From contig OY743174.1 in the NCBI GenBank assembly GCA_963555705.1, positions 57,806,234 to 57,870,233 of the forward strand: 64,000 nt of DNA, in the 5' to 3' direction. The position numbers and the translations under genes are program-made. The DNA comes from Ligustrum vulgare (taxonomy: Eukaryota > Streptophyta > Magnoliopsida > Lamiales > Oleaceae). This document shows, piece by piece, positions 45,901 to 58,080 of the stretch. The notes under the pieces were generated by a model. It ran no database searches, was not told where the DNA came from, and was given only the letters and a program-made list of their open reading frames with translations. The stretch's first letter is position 1. Each line of letters opens with the position of its first letter.

Positions 45901-46524
45901 AAATACATTGTCCTCAATGTAACAAAATCATAAATTATGAAAATTAGAAGATAATAGGAACAGAGGACTCCCCTGGAAGTGACTGGACCTCATCCGAGTT
46001 GTTCGGGTTTCTGCACAGGAGGTCGACCTTACAGATTTTCTTGAAGTGTGACAGGTGCTTTTCTCCCTGCCCATAATGCTCTCGATGGTGGTTGCTGTTG
46101 AAATTCCAAAAGATTGATGTAGAAAGTGGATGAGGGTGAGAGGAGGAGAGAGAGACGCGTGAGGTAGGGTTTGGGGTTCCCTTTTTCCTTCTTTTTCAGA
46201 TTTTTTTTTTTAGAGACCTTATGTTTAAACCAGAGAATCACTTTGAATGAGGCGTGGGCACGCCTTATTTCAAGATTCTTTCAATCCATTGTTTTCTTTA
46301 TAAAGCGTGTCCATGTCCCAATGAAGATTCATATCTGCCCAAAAATCAAAATAAGGTCAATTTCACTTTAAAATAAAATTTATGGATATCATGAAACAGA
46401 TAAAAGTAAATAAATGAAAACAAAAATAAAAATAAAATCTATTGCTAAAACTAAAGAAAAACTAGGTTTCCTCCCAGAAGCGCTTTTCTTTTATGTCTTT
46501 GGCTAAACTCATTTTTTTCTTTCT
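42985..46524 (-). repeat. Duplicated non-coding 3' domain of Athila-like element
   Basis: No protein domain is recognisable. Modules repeat: the GTAAAGTAAAGGTCTTTACTTGG/GTAGGATAAAAG segment occurs near 43285-43350 and 43715-43775, and a block from about 44155 to 44330 (ATGGCTTGTA, TTTCACCTAATGCC) recurs at about 45355-45525. A second purine-tract-like stretch (minus ACGTGGGGGGAGGG after ATTGAGGACAATG) lies near 45885-45925. The 91-codon minus frame at 44055-43780 is unassigned. Confidence 0.7.
44419..44958 (+). repeat. Solo LTR of a copia-type element
   Basis: 540 bp begin TGTTGGGAAATTTAACC and end GTAATTCCCAACA, inverted ends typical of copia LTRs, with a perfect AAAAG duplication (44414-44418 and 44959-44963). 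CCTATAAATATGTGTG near 44609 is a good TATA box. Beyond the insertion, GGCTCAAAAG joins AAAAGCTCACG; the related second copy at about 45610 has the uninterrupted version. Confidence 0.9.
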
Positions 46525-46938
46525 TCAACCGGCATCAATTGGATTCCCAATGTTCAATCTTGTCACATTCTCCATCTGATGACCTTCATGGAAAGGTTTA
46601 TGTCTATGGCAATCAACTTTGCGATGCTTGTTATTGTCAACTTTCAAGCCATCATTTCCACCAAGTTGGAAAACATTTTGTGCTAAGCAATCAACAACAA
46701 TAAAATAGACAGAATTAACATCTTTAGGACAATTTAAGGCATCGTAAATGTTAAACTTAATAATTTCACCATCAAATTCCATCGTGAGTGTACCATCATG
46801 CACATCAATTTTTGTCCTGGATGTTTTCAAACATGGCCTTCCTAGAAGAATTGATGTAGAATTAGAAGAAGAATTTTCATCCATATTAAGTACATAAAAA
46901 TCAGCAGGAAAAATCAACTCATTTACTTGTACTAAAAC
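46525..46938 (-). pseudogene. Athila-type protease, C-terminal half
   Basis: This is the continuation of the interrupted protease. LIFPADFYVLNMDEN is followed by TSILLGRPCLKTSRTKIDV (the conserved ILLGRP flap-end) and DGTLTMEFDGEIIKFNIYDA. It reaches the same frame as the upstream part once the solo LTR and one AAAAC copy are discounted. After 46525 pol should begin but does not. Confidence 0.88.
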
Positions 46939-47012
46939 TGTAGCGACCGAGAAATTTTAAATAACGTAAAATCGTTTTTCTCGAAAAACGTGTCGCTGAG
47001 ATTTAACCCCGA

Positions 47013-47043
<31 letters not shown>

Positions 47044-49208
47044 AATGTAAAGCGTGTTTGTCTAGCCATTGTAAAAATAAAATTTAACCTATTCCAAATC
47101 GAGCCCAATTGTCAAATAGTTTAAAGTATCGAATTCCTTATTATTTTAAAATCCAAATACGTAAATACGTAATAATTTTGAGTCCAATTTATTAAGTCCA
47201 ATATTTGGTTATTTTGGGTAAAAAATTATGTAATCCAATTTTGAATATTTTCAGTCCAATTATAAATTCTGTGGCCCAAGCTGGCCCACTTACCAACCTA
47301 GAAATTTGTGCCCTAACACGTTACTGTTCAGATCACTCCCATTCCTCCCTCTTTACTTCACGCAACCAAGCAACCAGTCTAGGTAAGAAAAATCTCCATC
47401 TCCCTCAAATTTATTTCAATTCAGTTTTACACTGGAAGACTCATGTTGATGCTAGAACCTCAGTTTCTAGCACCAACAACATGATGATTTCACAGAATCT
47501 TAAGCCTCTAACCCAACTTCGAACCACCATCGCCAATGTCAAACACGGACACTAACTGCTAGCAGGTTCACGTACTCAGCACCACCTATTCCACAGTCTA
47601 TCCGAATGAGCCACCACACCAACTACGCCATCATCACTATACCACCCTCCACTGTCATTGCCAAATGCAGACCACCATCAAAAGTAACTCCACCATCGGA
47701 CACCGCCACTGCCTAATCAAACTCCACAGATATACAAAACCAAGACCCATCTCGAGGCTTCAATAACACGAGCCTTCCCCTGCAACCTCTGCCAAACCAC
47801 CAAACCATCACACGCAACACCATAGTTGAACCACCACCAGCCACCACATGAAACCGCCTCTGCCCACTCCAAGTTCGCACAAAAAAATTCCACCAAATCA
47901 AACCCAGAAATTTACCATGAAACCGAAATACTTACCTTGACCGAGAAATCGGCGACCGCAACTCAAACCCAAAACTCAAGCCTCAGTTACCCCTAGTTTT
48001 GCACCCAATCACAGCCCAAAATCTCTAAATCCTAACCTCGGGTACGCCCACGCCACTCGCCGCCCCTCAATGGCGGCATTATGCCAACAGATCGTCGGAA
48101 GTGGCACCGGACGTGATGGGGGATACCTTCGCCACCGCTCTCTCTCTCTCCCCTTACCCTCTGTTGTACAAAAATGAGCGAGAAGAGATGAATTTTGTTA
48201 TATTTCCATTTTTTTTAAATTTCGTTCTTAAGCCCCAAGTTTTAAAAGTGGTTATTCCAGTCCCTAATTTTAAAGAATTCATTTAAGCCCTGCAATGTTT
48301 TAAAGTTAAGTTCATTTTCTATTTAATTCAGTCCCCCTAATTTTTAAAAAAACGATTTAATCAGCCCCAAGTTTTCTGAAAATTCTTATTCAGCCCCAAA
48401 AATTTTCAAATTCCAGTTTTAATAAATTCCAATTGAGTCCCTAAATTTTATTTTATAATTTTTAAAACCTTAAAATTTCCAATTACTAATTCAAAGCTTT
48501 ATTTCACATTTTGGCTAGACGAAACGTGTGGACGATTAAGAGATTGAGGCTACTTCTCGCTCCACTTTTTACGTGATTCAAGATAAATTAAGGTAGACTC
48601 GCTCCCACTAATTTATTTATATTATAGTTGCATGTGTTATGTAAATTTATGTGATTTATATGCTTAATTGCATGAGACAAGAAAATAAAATCTCTTATGA
48701 GATAAGAAGAAAAATTTATGTTATGCATGTCATAACTTATATGCTTTATTTGCATAAGACAAGACAAGAGTATGTTCATATTGTACTCATTTCATGATGC
48801 TTATGACTAAGAAGAGAATGTCACTATAATATTTGCATAATTACTTGTTCAATTATCTTGTAAATTAATTATTGGCGATGAGTCTACTGAGTATTTCTTT
48901 TGAAATACTCACTCCGTTTTTAACAACATTTGTAGAGTTCAGAGGCGGAGACGAATGATGGGCAATTTGGCAACATTTATTTTAAGTTATTTTGAAAGTT
49001 TAGTTTATTGAACTTTGTTAAGTTAAATTGTTGAGATTTGGAATTTTATGGAATGTTTTCGAGTAGATGTATTTAAATTGGACTACCATCGCAAATTTCC
49101 CAAATGAATGTGATGTTTTAAAATTCAGTTCGCAATATTTTTCGTAAAAGGGTTAGTTTTAAAGAGATGAAGTGGCGACCCGGGTTTTACGGAATTCGGG
49201 GCGTTACA
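46939..49208 (+). repeat. Solo LTR of a Ty3/gypsy element
   Basis: A 2270-bp segment begins TGTAGCGACCGAGAAATTTT and ends GAATTCGGGGCGTTACA, with a perfect AAAAC duplication (46934-46938 and 49209-49213). TGTARCG...CCC starts and GGGGCGTTACA ends are familiar from plant gypsy LTRs, which sets its sense as plus, opposite to the host element. A pure T run lies near 47010-47035. Open frames inside (for example 47205-47555 and 48101-48286) have no recognised domains and lie in a CCACC-rich stretch. Confidence 0.9.
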
Positions 49209-50997
49209 AAAACATCCTCTAAGACACCTTCAGGATATACATTAGATCTATCAGCAAGTTGCAAAATCACACCCGTTTCTTTTAATTGACCAATATTCAA
49301 AGATGAATAAACAGACAAGGGCATGATATTTATTGAAGCTCTTAGATCTAACATCGCTTTATCAACTCTTACTTTACCTGTTTTGCAAGGGATAGTAAAC
49401 ATACCTGGATCCTTGCATTTTGGAGGCAATTTTTTTTGGAGGACAGCTGAAACATTTTCTCCCGTACTTACATTTTCATTGCCTATCAACTTCCTCTTGT
49501 TGGTGCACAACTCCTTGAGAAAATTAGCATAACGAGGTACTTGTTTAATTGCATCAAGTAAGGGAATATTTACCTCAATTTTGCGAAAAGTTTCAAGGAT
49601 TTCCTTCTCATCTTCCTCCTTCTTGGATCTAATCAATCTTGTAGGGAACGGAGGAGTTATCACATAAACTTTTGGTGGTTCTCTTCTGAGGCTTTGAGAT
49701 TGGCCAGATTGAGGTTGAGGAATGACTTCATTTTCAATTTCTTCCCTTAAGTTGTCTTGCTTCATCTTGTTTGGTTCTTTCAATTCCTTCCCATTTCTCA
49801 AGATAATTGCACTAACATTTTGTTTTGGATTGACAATAGTTTGGGAAGACAATTTACCTTGAGATTCCAGTCTGCTCACAATTGATGCCAATTGACTCAC
49901 TTGAGTCTCCAAATTCTTAATGCCTGTCCTCATCTTATGTTGAAATTGTTTTGTATTAGTTGCAAGTGATTTAACAATTTCTTCTAGAGACATACCTAAA
50001 CTTGAAAAAGGTTGTTGTGGTTGAGGGGTAGGTTGTCTAGGGTGGAATTGTTGGAATTGCGGCCTTGTCTGATAACTGAAGTTGGGATGATCCCTCCATC
50101 ATGAGTTGTAAGTGTTTGAATATGGATCATAATTCTCTTGAGGTGGGCCTAGAAATCTTCCAACTGCATTGACATGTTCAAAAGCATCTTCTTGAAGAGT
50201 AGGACACTTAACAGTTGGATGAGAAGTAGGAGCACAAATTCCACAAGCTTTAACCTGTTGCATATTTCCTAGAGTCATTTTTTGAACAAGAGAGATTAGA
50301 TTCGCTGTTTGATTTTCAAGAAAAGATATGTTTACCTCATTCACCCTTTTCACAGGGGTGTCCTGTCTGAATCCAAATTGTGTGTGTTAGCAGCCATGAT
50401 GGAGATCAAATCTCTAGCGGAAGTTGGGGTTTTATTCACTATAGCTCCTCTAGCTGCATCCATCATCTTCCTCTTCATTGGTAACAATCCCTCATAAAAG
50501 TATTGAATGAGTAATTATTCTGAGATCCCGTGCTAAGGACAACTTGCACATAACTTCTTAAATCTTTCCCAATATTCATGAAGTGTTTCAGTATCACTCT
50601 GTTTGATTCCACAAATTTCCCTTCTGATAGTAACTCGTGAAGTAGGGAAATATTTATCAAGGAACAACCTGACCATACCCGTCCACGTATTTATAGAACC
50701 TGGTGGTAGATATAATAGCCAGTTCTTTGCCCTATAAGTTAATGAGAATGGAAAAGCCCGTAACTTGATTTGCTCTTTAGTCACTCCTTGTGGTTTCATG
50801 CTTGAACATACCATGTGAAATTCCTTCAGATGCTTGTGGGGGTCTTCATTCTCAAGACCATAGAATTTGGGTAGCAAATGGATTAGACCAGATTTTGGCT
50901 CAAAGTCTTCCTCCAAAGCTTGGTATTGAATGCAAAGTGACTATTGATTTTCATTTGGTGCAGCCAATTCCCTTAATGTTCTTTCCTCGTAAGCCAT
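49209..50997 (-). pseudogene. Athila-type Gag and N-terminal protease
   Basis: The frame starts at an ATG (50997: MAYEERTLRELAAPNENQ) and keeps one reading frame to 49209, broken only by stops at 50941-50943 (TAG), 50533-50535 (TAG), 50515-50517 (TAA) and 50099-50101 (TGA). Gag landmarks are KSGLIHLLPKFYGL, PHKHLKEFHMVCSSMKPQG, AFPFSLTYRAKNWLLYLPPG and KYFPTSRVTIRREI. Then come a zinc-knuckle-like CGICAPTSHPTVKCP, a coiled-coil-like stretch (MSLEEIVKSLATNTKQFQHK) and NPKQNVSAIILRNGKEL. The protease opens with FTIPCKTGKVRVDKAMLDLR; the active-site phrase is DLRAS where DLGAS is usual. The solo LTR at 46939-49208 cuts it after GVLEDV, and the rest lies at 46525-46938. Confidence 0.92.
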
Positions 50998-51106
50998 TTT
51001 TCTGTCTGTCTTAAAATCACTGAATGATGAATCAATTGAGCTTAAAAGGGATAAAAAAATAAAAATAAATAAATAAAAACTAAAAAGAAATTAAATATAT
51101 TTGACA

Positions 51107-51128
51107 CCAATCCCCGGTAACGGCGCCA
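51107..51128 (-). other. Primer binding site, Athila type
   Basis: The minus strand reads TGGCGCCGTTACCGGGGATT six bases after the LTR. TGGCGCC is the usual tRNA-matching core in Athila and related plant gypsy elements. Confidence 0.88.
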
Positions 51129-51134
51129 AAAATT

Positions 51135-52453
51135 TGATGGATTTTTAATCCAACAAATAATAATTTCTTACTCTTATAAAAATAAATTGTAATAGTGGTG
51201 AGTAAGGTCGAATCCACAGGGATTTGTTAGATTTAATTATTCGAGAAAAGTAAAACGATAAATTAAAAACAGGGGGGTTTTTTGATTTAGAATGTAAAAT
51301 CAAATTGTAAATAAATAATTGCAAAATTAAAATGATGAAAATATCAAATTAAATAAATATCTAGTCCAAGGTATAATCTCAATATTGATTCATAGAATTG
51401 ATCATGGAGGTAAAAATAAAATCCTTTACTCATTTTCTAAATTGGTTATGGTCATTGATACAATCTAACAACTCATCTCTCCTTACTATCTCGATAATCA
51501 AGAGACGCTCGTTGATTATTTTCCTAATCAATAAACAACCCCAGATACGGTCTTAGGATTTAATTTACCAATAGCATTAACTTCTAGAGAGACTACCTTT
51601 TCTAACCAACAAATTCACACGTGTGATTCTTTTAATTTAGGTTATATATCTTCATAACATGAGTCAAAAATCAGTCTATAATCAACTGTGTTATTTGCCA
51701 CTTGTATTAGAAAACCTAAATAATTACGGATTTAGATTCCTAATTGGCTAAGTATTGTTTTGACAATTAAAACAACGTGCACTTTGTATTAATCAATCAA
51801 AACAACAACTTCGATGCAAACAAAAAATATATAAGTAGAAAACAAATAAAAGAACAATTAAATTAATTAGATCTCACAATTCTTGGTGAATCAAAACTTC
51901 GAATATCCTTGAACTGGAATAATAAATTAGCCATCCATAAAAATTGAGATGAAAAAATAAAACTAAGAGAAAATAGAATGATGGAAAACTGAAGACCCTC
52001 AACAAGAAAAAAGGATAGAGGGTCCTTGTATGGAAAGACTCCTAGAGATAAGAAATGATCTAGTTTCCTTCCTTTTATCAAAATCTAATTATTCTCTAAA
52101 ATAATAAAAATCTATTAATTACATAAATAATCTCTCTAAATATTCATATCCCTTTAGAAAATAATTGTGAGTCCAATAGTAATATTTTCTCCATCCAAAA
52201 ATCGTCCATATAAGTCAAGTCTTCCTGAAACAGTAAGGCGTGCCCACGTCTTATGCAAAGTCCTTCTCTGATTGTGCACCTTTTGATATTTCAACTTCCT
52301 CTTTTCAATTTGTGATATTGAGTCCAATTTGATCTCAATTATCCACCTAATCCACAAAACATAAAATATGATTAATATCCATAATTTAAGCATTTAAAAT
52401 CAATGGAGTAAGAGGAAATATCACAAATTAAATAGCCATTTCGCGCTCTATCA
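51135..52453 (-). repeat. 5' LTR of Athila-like element
   Basis: On the minus strand it starts TGATAGAGCGCGAAATGG and ends AAAATCCATCA. It has the same length as its partner. Open frames within it (for example 51863-52081) recur at the same offset in the other LTR and are non-coding. Confidence 0.92.
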
Positions 52454-52885
52454 GCGACCTAACCATAAAATTAAAAAAACTAAAACTAAAACCCCGTCTG
52501 AACCAAAATAAACCCAAGCAACCGCGTGGGCTTGCAAAGGGCTTGGAAATTACCCACTGCCCACAAGATGGGCACTCAGGCGAGCGCCCATAAAAAATCA
52601 AGGCCGCAAATACCCTTGAAATATTTGCATTTCTAGTCCTCCAACTTTCTTAAATGTTTCATTTGAATCTTCAAACTTTTGATTTCTTTCAATTAAATCT
52701 ATGGACATCAAATTTGCTCTTCGTTTAGTTTAATTGCTCTTCAATCTTGTCAATTTTCTTTCCAAATGATGTTGTACCTAATTGTACAAGATAAACGCAA
52801 TTTGTAAGCAGAAATTCGCTCAATTTATCAATTAAAATATCAATTTAAGACCAGAATAAGTGTGTAAAGCACACTTATCATAGAC

Positions 52886-53223
52886 CATCAATATTTAAGC
52901 ATGAATGTAATTAATAATCTTGTGATTCAACAATTTACCTCGTTCACAAAATTGTGTCAAACGTGAGTAGTGTAAAAATTGAGCAGAATGTGACCCCATG
53001 GCATAGCATGTATTAGAAGTGTTTGTCTGGTGCAGGTAGTTTTTGGGGAATTTTGAGTTTTTTAGAGAATGTGTTGTTAAAAATTGATTAAAATGTTCCA
53101 TAGAAATTTGTGGATGAAAATGAAGTAAGTGCTTGATCACGTGTGACGTGGAAATGGGATACAATAATTGTAACATCTATAATTCATGCGTTTATCCTTT
53201 GAAACATTGGTCTTGACTTAATA
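52886..53223. other. Non-coding DNA between LTR and Helitron
   Basis: About 340 bp without recognised content. The minus-strand frame here has no family features. Confidence 0.5.
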
Positions 53224-55257
53224 CTAGTATTTTCACCCGTTTGATGCACGAAAATATATTTGTAATAGTGATTTGATCAAAATTTATGAAAATGTGTTAA
53301 TTATACAATCATATCAACTAAAAATATAGTACAATAACACTTTAAAACAAAATATTATCAAATTCAAAACTTTTAAAAGACAAAATTAATAGGAAATGCA
53401 ACATGTATAAAACTAATCAAAACTAGGAAATCCTGATCTTTATAAGATTTTTCTTTTTAAAATTATTTTTTATTTTTAAAATTATTTTTATTTTTATTTG
53501 TTTGTTTGTTAGACTTTCTTCTTCTAGATAAGTTATTTTTATCTTTTTTTTTTTTTATGTTAATTTTTTTTTGTTTTGAAATGTAATATAATATAATATA
53601 ATAAATAAAATTAACAACCATAAATCTATATTTGTTATGAATTGGTAATTTTGAAATTAAAGAATATTGTTATTATATTTTTTTATTTAAATTTATCTTC
53701 AAATGAATAAATGTTGCTTTATTTCTAAAATGATTTTTTTTAAAGAAAATTTTGTGATGTTTGAAATAATTATTAATTTTTATTTAAAATCGATTCAACA
53801 TCGTTTTGACCTGATTCAACATTCAATCCTTGACATGTTGTCTTTTTCGGATTGAACCGATTTTAGCTTTTCTGAATACTGAGTATTATATAACTAAAAA
53901 GATATAATTTAAAATGAATGAGATATTGAGGAAAAGTAAAAAATATATAATAAACATTTACATTTGATCTTTGTGACATTTTTACGGACAAAATATTTAT
54001 AATTTGCTCTCACTTGTTATCTTGTATTAAATTTTTCGTTAATTGTCATTGTATATAATGCAATTAAAGCAAATTTTTAATAAAAATGCAAAAAAATAAA
54101 TGTTTAGTTAATTTGATTTCGAACGTAATATATTTCAACTTTTGATGTAGTTTATTTTTTAATAATGTATTGCTTAGATATAATTTTATATTTTTATAGA
54201 ATTTTTAATAGTATTTTTCAAATTAAAACATAACTATTGTACAAAAAAAAAAAAAAAACTCAATAATAATATAAATGAACACTGTATTCCAAAAAATATA
54301 AAATATTCAATCAAGTATAAAATTATTTGATCTAAAAGAAAATTATATTCAACCAAGAATGATATTATTTGATTTGAAAGAAAATTTCTAGATTAGTCAT
54401 TTAATTATTTTTTATTTTTTATATAATCTAATTGGAAAACTTATAAAAATTACACAATACAAGGAATATTCTTAAGTTCTTTAAACTAAAACATTTTTCG
54501 TTCTTTAAACTAAAATATTTTCGGATTATTTAAATATTTTTCAACAAATTTTATAATATAATTTTATATATTTCTAGAAATAATTTAATATTACTTTACA
54601 AAATTAGTTACACTATGATTAAGCAGAATATTTTTTATTAATATTTTTTTATAAATTTAACAAAATCTCTAAATTACGGATTTTGAGTACTTTTTTTATA
54701 ACTATTGAAAATTATCTATTTATTTTTTAAATTGGACTTATGATGCTTTTGATGTAATTTTTCATTTTTTTCACCAAAAAATGAAGCATCTCTGTTTAAT
54801 AATTAAAAACACATTTGTTTTTTTTTTTTAAGAAAAATAAAAAAAAATTAAATTGATTTTTTTTGTTATTGAAACAAAGCATCTCATTAAACAAAAAAAA
54901 AATATCACATTCTTTTTTGTTAAAAAAAAAAATTAACTGCCATTATTTTTTATATAATTTTAAAACTGCTCAAAATTTTTATTTTATTTTATTATTATTT
55001 TTTTGTTTGGAAACAAATGCATATTGTGCTCAAAAGTGTAATTCAAATTTGCAATCATTACACTTTGGAGTTTGAATTGTTCAACCATTACATTTTGAAA
55101 TGGTTCCAATTCCTATTGCACTTTAATGAATCTTTTTTTTTTAATTCTCTTCTTTTTTGGGCAAAAACATTCCAAATTTAGCAAGTAGTTTTCGGTGGGA
55201 AAGTGTGTATTTTTTGTGATGATTACTTTGTTTTTATAGATAGATAGATAGATAGAT
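53224..55257 (-). mobile_element. Non-autonomous Helitron, uninterrupted relative of 2442-8685
   Basis: On the minus strand it starts TCTATCTATAAAAACAAAGTA (TC start somewhere in the (TATC)n at 55236-55257) and ends TTTTCGTGCATCAAACGGG, spacer, CTAG (53224-53227). The interior aligns with both flanks of the gag-only retrotransposon. Near 53925-53940 the minus strand reads CCTCAATATCTCATTC, with a single ATATC where the other copy has LTR-bounded ATATC on each side. It has no coding capacity. Confidence 0.85.
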
Positions 55258-55897
55258 ATGTATGTGCAAATATGTATACTATGTTGTGTTGGGTGTAGCC
55301 TACTATACGTGAATTTGTTTTCTACTAGCAGTAGGCCTCCTTAGCTAGAGTTTCGTTTTGACCAGGAGTAATACCTCCATCTAGTGCTTTAACACGACTT
55401 CAATATATTGATATTAGGATATAGGAATCTCCGAGTTCAAGTCTAGATCGTTTGTACATATAGACTTTTTGGGTGCTAAGATCGAAAGTCAAGTGAGAAA
55501 TAGCCCAATTGTGTAATTGTATCAATCATATATAAATCACACATATTATATGTAAAAAAATGAGAAAGAACGTTACTCCTGGATGAAGAATGTATTAGTA
55601 GTGGTTATTGTGACAATAATAGTAATAAGATAATTAAAATGTGGTGTGAAGTGCATGCACTTTTGTGAATGTATAGTCGTATATGTATTAATATATGTGG
55701 CTATATTTATATGACATGCGAAAATTGTGCTTGAAGATTTTTTCTTACGCCAATTGTACCGTGACATTGGTGGAAGATGAAAGCAAGTACAATAAACTTG
55801 TTGACAATGTAATATTAAAATTGGGGTTGGATTCTACACAAGATGCAATAACATTGCAATATAACTTGAATTGAGACCCTACTTCCAGTTATATTTA
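55258..55897. other. Non-coding DNA
   Basis: No recognised gene or element. The minus-strand frame at 55767-55573 is rich in I/T codons and has no domain. Confidence 0.45.
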
Positions 55898-56224
55898 TCA
55901 TTATATATATTATAACAATAAAGTGGCCAAATATAACACCACATAGTTTCCCGTCTTTTTTATACTTTTCTAAAATGAAAATTCATGATTTATAGAGAAT
56001 ATAAAAAAGTGATTATATATATACATTTCAAAATTGCTTTTATCTAGAGAATATAAACAGTCACTTTGAAAATAATTTTATCTTATTATTAGTTATGTTA
56101 TATATTCAGCTATTAATTAATTGATATTTTTAATATATGTTTATAATTTGAAATTATGATGTAGAGTTTTAATATAAGATTATATTCATAAAAAAATGCA
56201 ACCACGTACACTTTTAAACGATGA

Positions 56225-56264
<40 letters not shown>

Positions 56265-56666
56265 TAAGTAAGGAAGTATTCCTTTAAAAAAGTTATTATA
56301 ATAATTAAAATACTATTGAAAAGAACATAACTTAATTGTGTTATGAAAAGAATATAATTACAAATTTAAATTTGTAAAAATGTATGTTGTTTTAATTAAT
56401 AATAATAATGTTGTAATAATAAAACAGTATTTCAAAGAACGTAATTTAATTATTTAATTAATAAAGAATATAACGAAATATGTGTATGTATTATTTTAAT
56501 TAAATACATGTTATGCTAATAATAAAATAGACTAAATAGTATTGAAAATAACGTAATTAAAAATGTATGATATTTTACCAAAGCTATAATAATTAATCAG
56601 TATTAAAGATAACGTAATTGTTAGAGTTTATTAGTAAAATAAAATTGTATTAAAAAACATATCTTA
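55898..56666 (+). mobile_element. Helitron 5' fragment
   Basis: It begins TCATTATATATATTATAAC and continues AAAGTGGCC...CACATAGTTTCCCG, matching the start of the copies that follow. It includes a (TAA)n repeat near 56228-56262. No 3' end lies before the next element starts at 56667, so it is truncated or split by that insertion. Confidence 0.5.
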
Positions 56667-58024
56667 TCTATATAATCTTAATCTTAATATATATAATAAT
56701 AGTATAGCCGCCAAAAAAACCCACACATAGTTTCCCGCCATTTTTCCCTGCTATTTTAGGAAACTTTGTAATTTTATTAATTATTTTAATAATTGAATTA
56801 GGAAACGTCAATTAATGCAAAATTAATTATAGGTGACATGTAATAAATGACCTATTGATTGTAAAAAATAAAAAATCTATAAAAAGATCAAATTGTATAT
56901 TATTTTTATTCTTTTGACAATTATTGTAATATTTTGAAGTCAAAAAAATATTCAATATAGGTGTCAAATTCATGATCTTAACGAGAAGTTCAATACAAGT
57001 TAACAAATGAGAGCAAATTCTAAATATATCATTCTTAAAATTGCCTCAAATAATAAAGGTAAAAGCTTTACTTATACTTTTTACTCTTTTCAATATTCAA
57101 ATTCAATCTTTTTAATTTATCTCATCTAAGTCATAAAATAATATTTATCATTTCTTACCTAACTTCAATTTGACATAAATGATTAATTTCAAATCTTTTT
57201 TCTTATCAAATTAAAAGAAATAATGATATCCGATTTTTCTAAGTAAATTCAATTAAATCATTTTAATTTCTACAACTTCAGGTTTCGATAAACTCTTTGG
57301 TAATTTTGAAATTAATTTTATAAATTTACTCATTTTGTTCATTTATCTATTTTTTAATTTTTATAAATTTAAAATAAAATCAATTTGTAAAATATATATT
57401 ACAGACTTTAACAATTAATTCATTGAATTCTATAGAAAATAAAAATATAAGGTTTGATCAAACTTATTCTATTTAAAAATAAAATATAGTCCATACATTT
57501 ATTTAACATGCACAAAAAATAGTTTTGTGTGTGTGTGGGTAACATGGCCATTTTCAATATTTGGTGAAAAATAAAATGTCACATTTTATTTGAAACCATT
57601 GACTAGGAGTACGTTTGATATAAACTATAGATATGATTTTAAATATGTGATTGAAAGTGAAAGAAGGTAGTATAAAAAATAAAATAATTGTCAAATCAAT
57701 CAATTGAGTGGTTAAAAATTGATTTTCTTTTTTTAGAATGTGTGGTTAAAAAGTAGTATGTGCAATTGTGAAAAATTAGTTTTAAAAAATATGTGGTTGT
57801 TAATGAACATTAAAAAAAATTATTTTTGAATAATCAATTCTATATGAATAAATAAACTAAGGAAACTAGATAATGAACAATTAACTGTTAAAAAAATGCA
57901 ATTCATAACTTTTTTTTTTTTTTAATATTTTGATTGTATATTGAATATACAATTTATGCATTAAAGTAAGAAATCTTATAGGGAGAAATGAAATTACAAA
58001 TTATTCACAATTTTTGTATACAAG

Positions 58025-58080
<56 letters not shown>

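Larger units (their letters stand above)
41666..52453 (-). mobile_element. Athila-like LTR retrotransposon lacking pol
   Basis: Two 1319-bp LTRs and a perfect GCGAC duplication (41661-41665 and 52454-52458) bound 10.8 kb. On the minus strand: 5' LTR, the Athila-type primer site TGGCGCCGTTACCGGGGA, Gag, protease, then directly the region that normally follows pol (AAGCGCTTCTGGGAGGAAACC near 46464-46485), about 3.4 kb of non-coding DNA, a purine tract, and the 3' LTR. Reverse transcriptase, RNase H and integrase are absent. Two solo LTRs are nested inside (44419-44958 and 46939-49208). LTR divergence is a few percent by eye, more than in the gag-only element, and Gag has four stops. Confidence 0.92.
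40398..52880 (-). repeat. Athila-like LTR split by a nested element
   Basis: The left piece (40398-41660) starts TGTTCGCTAAAATTATG and contains TCAAGTAATAAAGTAG. The right piece (52459-52880) ends GCACACTTATCA. Both ends match the solo LTR at 22601-24017. Flanks TTGAC (40393-40397) and TAGAC (52881-52885) differ by one base and look like its target duplication. Removing the inner element and its GCGAC duplication leaves an LTR of about 1.69 kb. The left piece includes GAGTATTTATACTCC, a TATA-like core. No second LTR or interior of this element is present, so it is a solo LTR. Confidence 0.78.

Noticed and set aside
47205..47555. 116-codon plus frame in the gypsy solo LTR
   Set aside because: It lies wholly inside an LTR bounded by AAAAC duplications and has no recognised domain.
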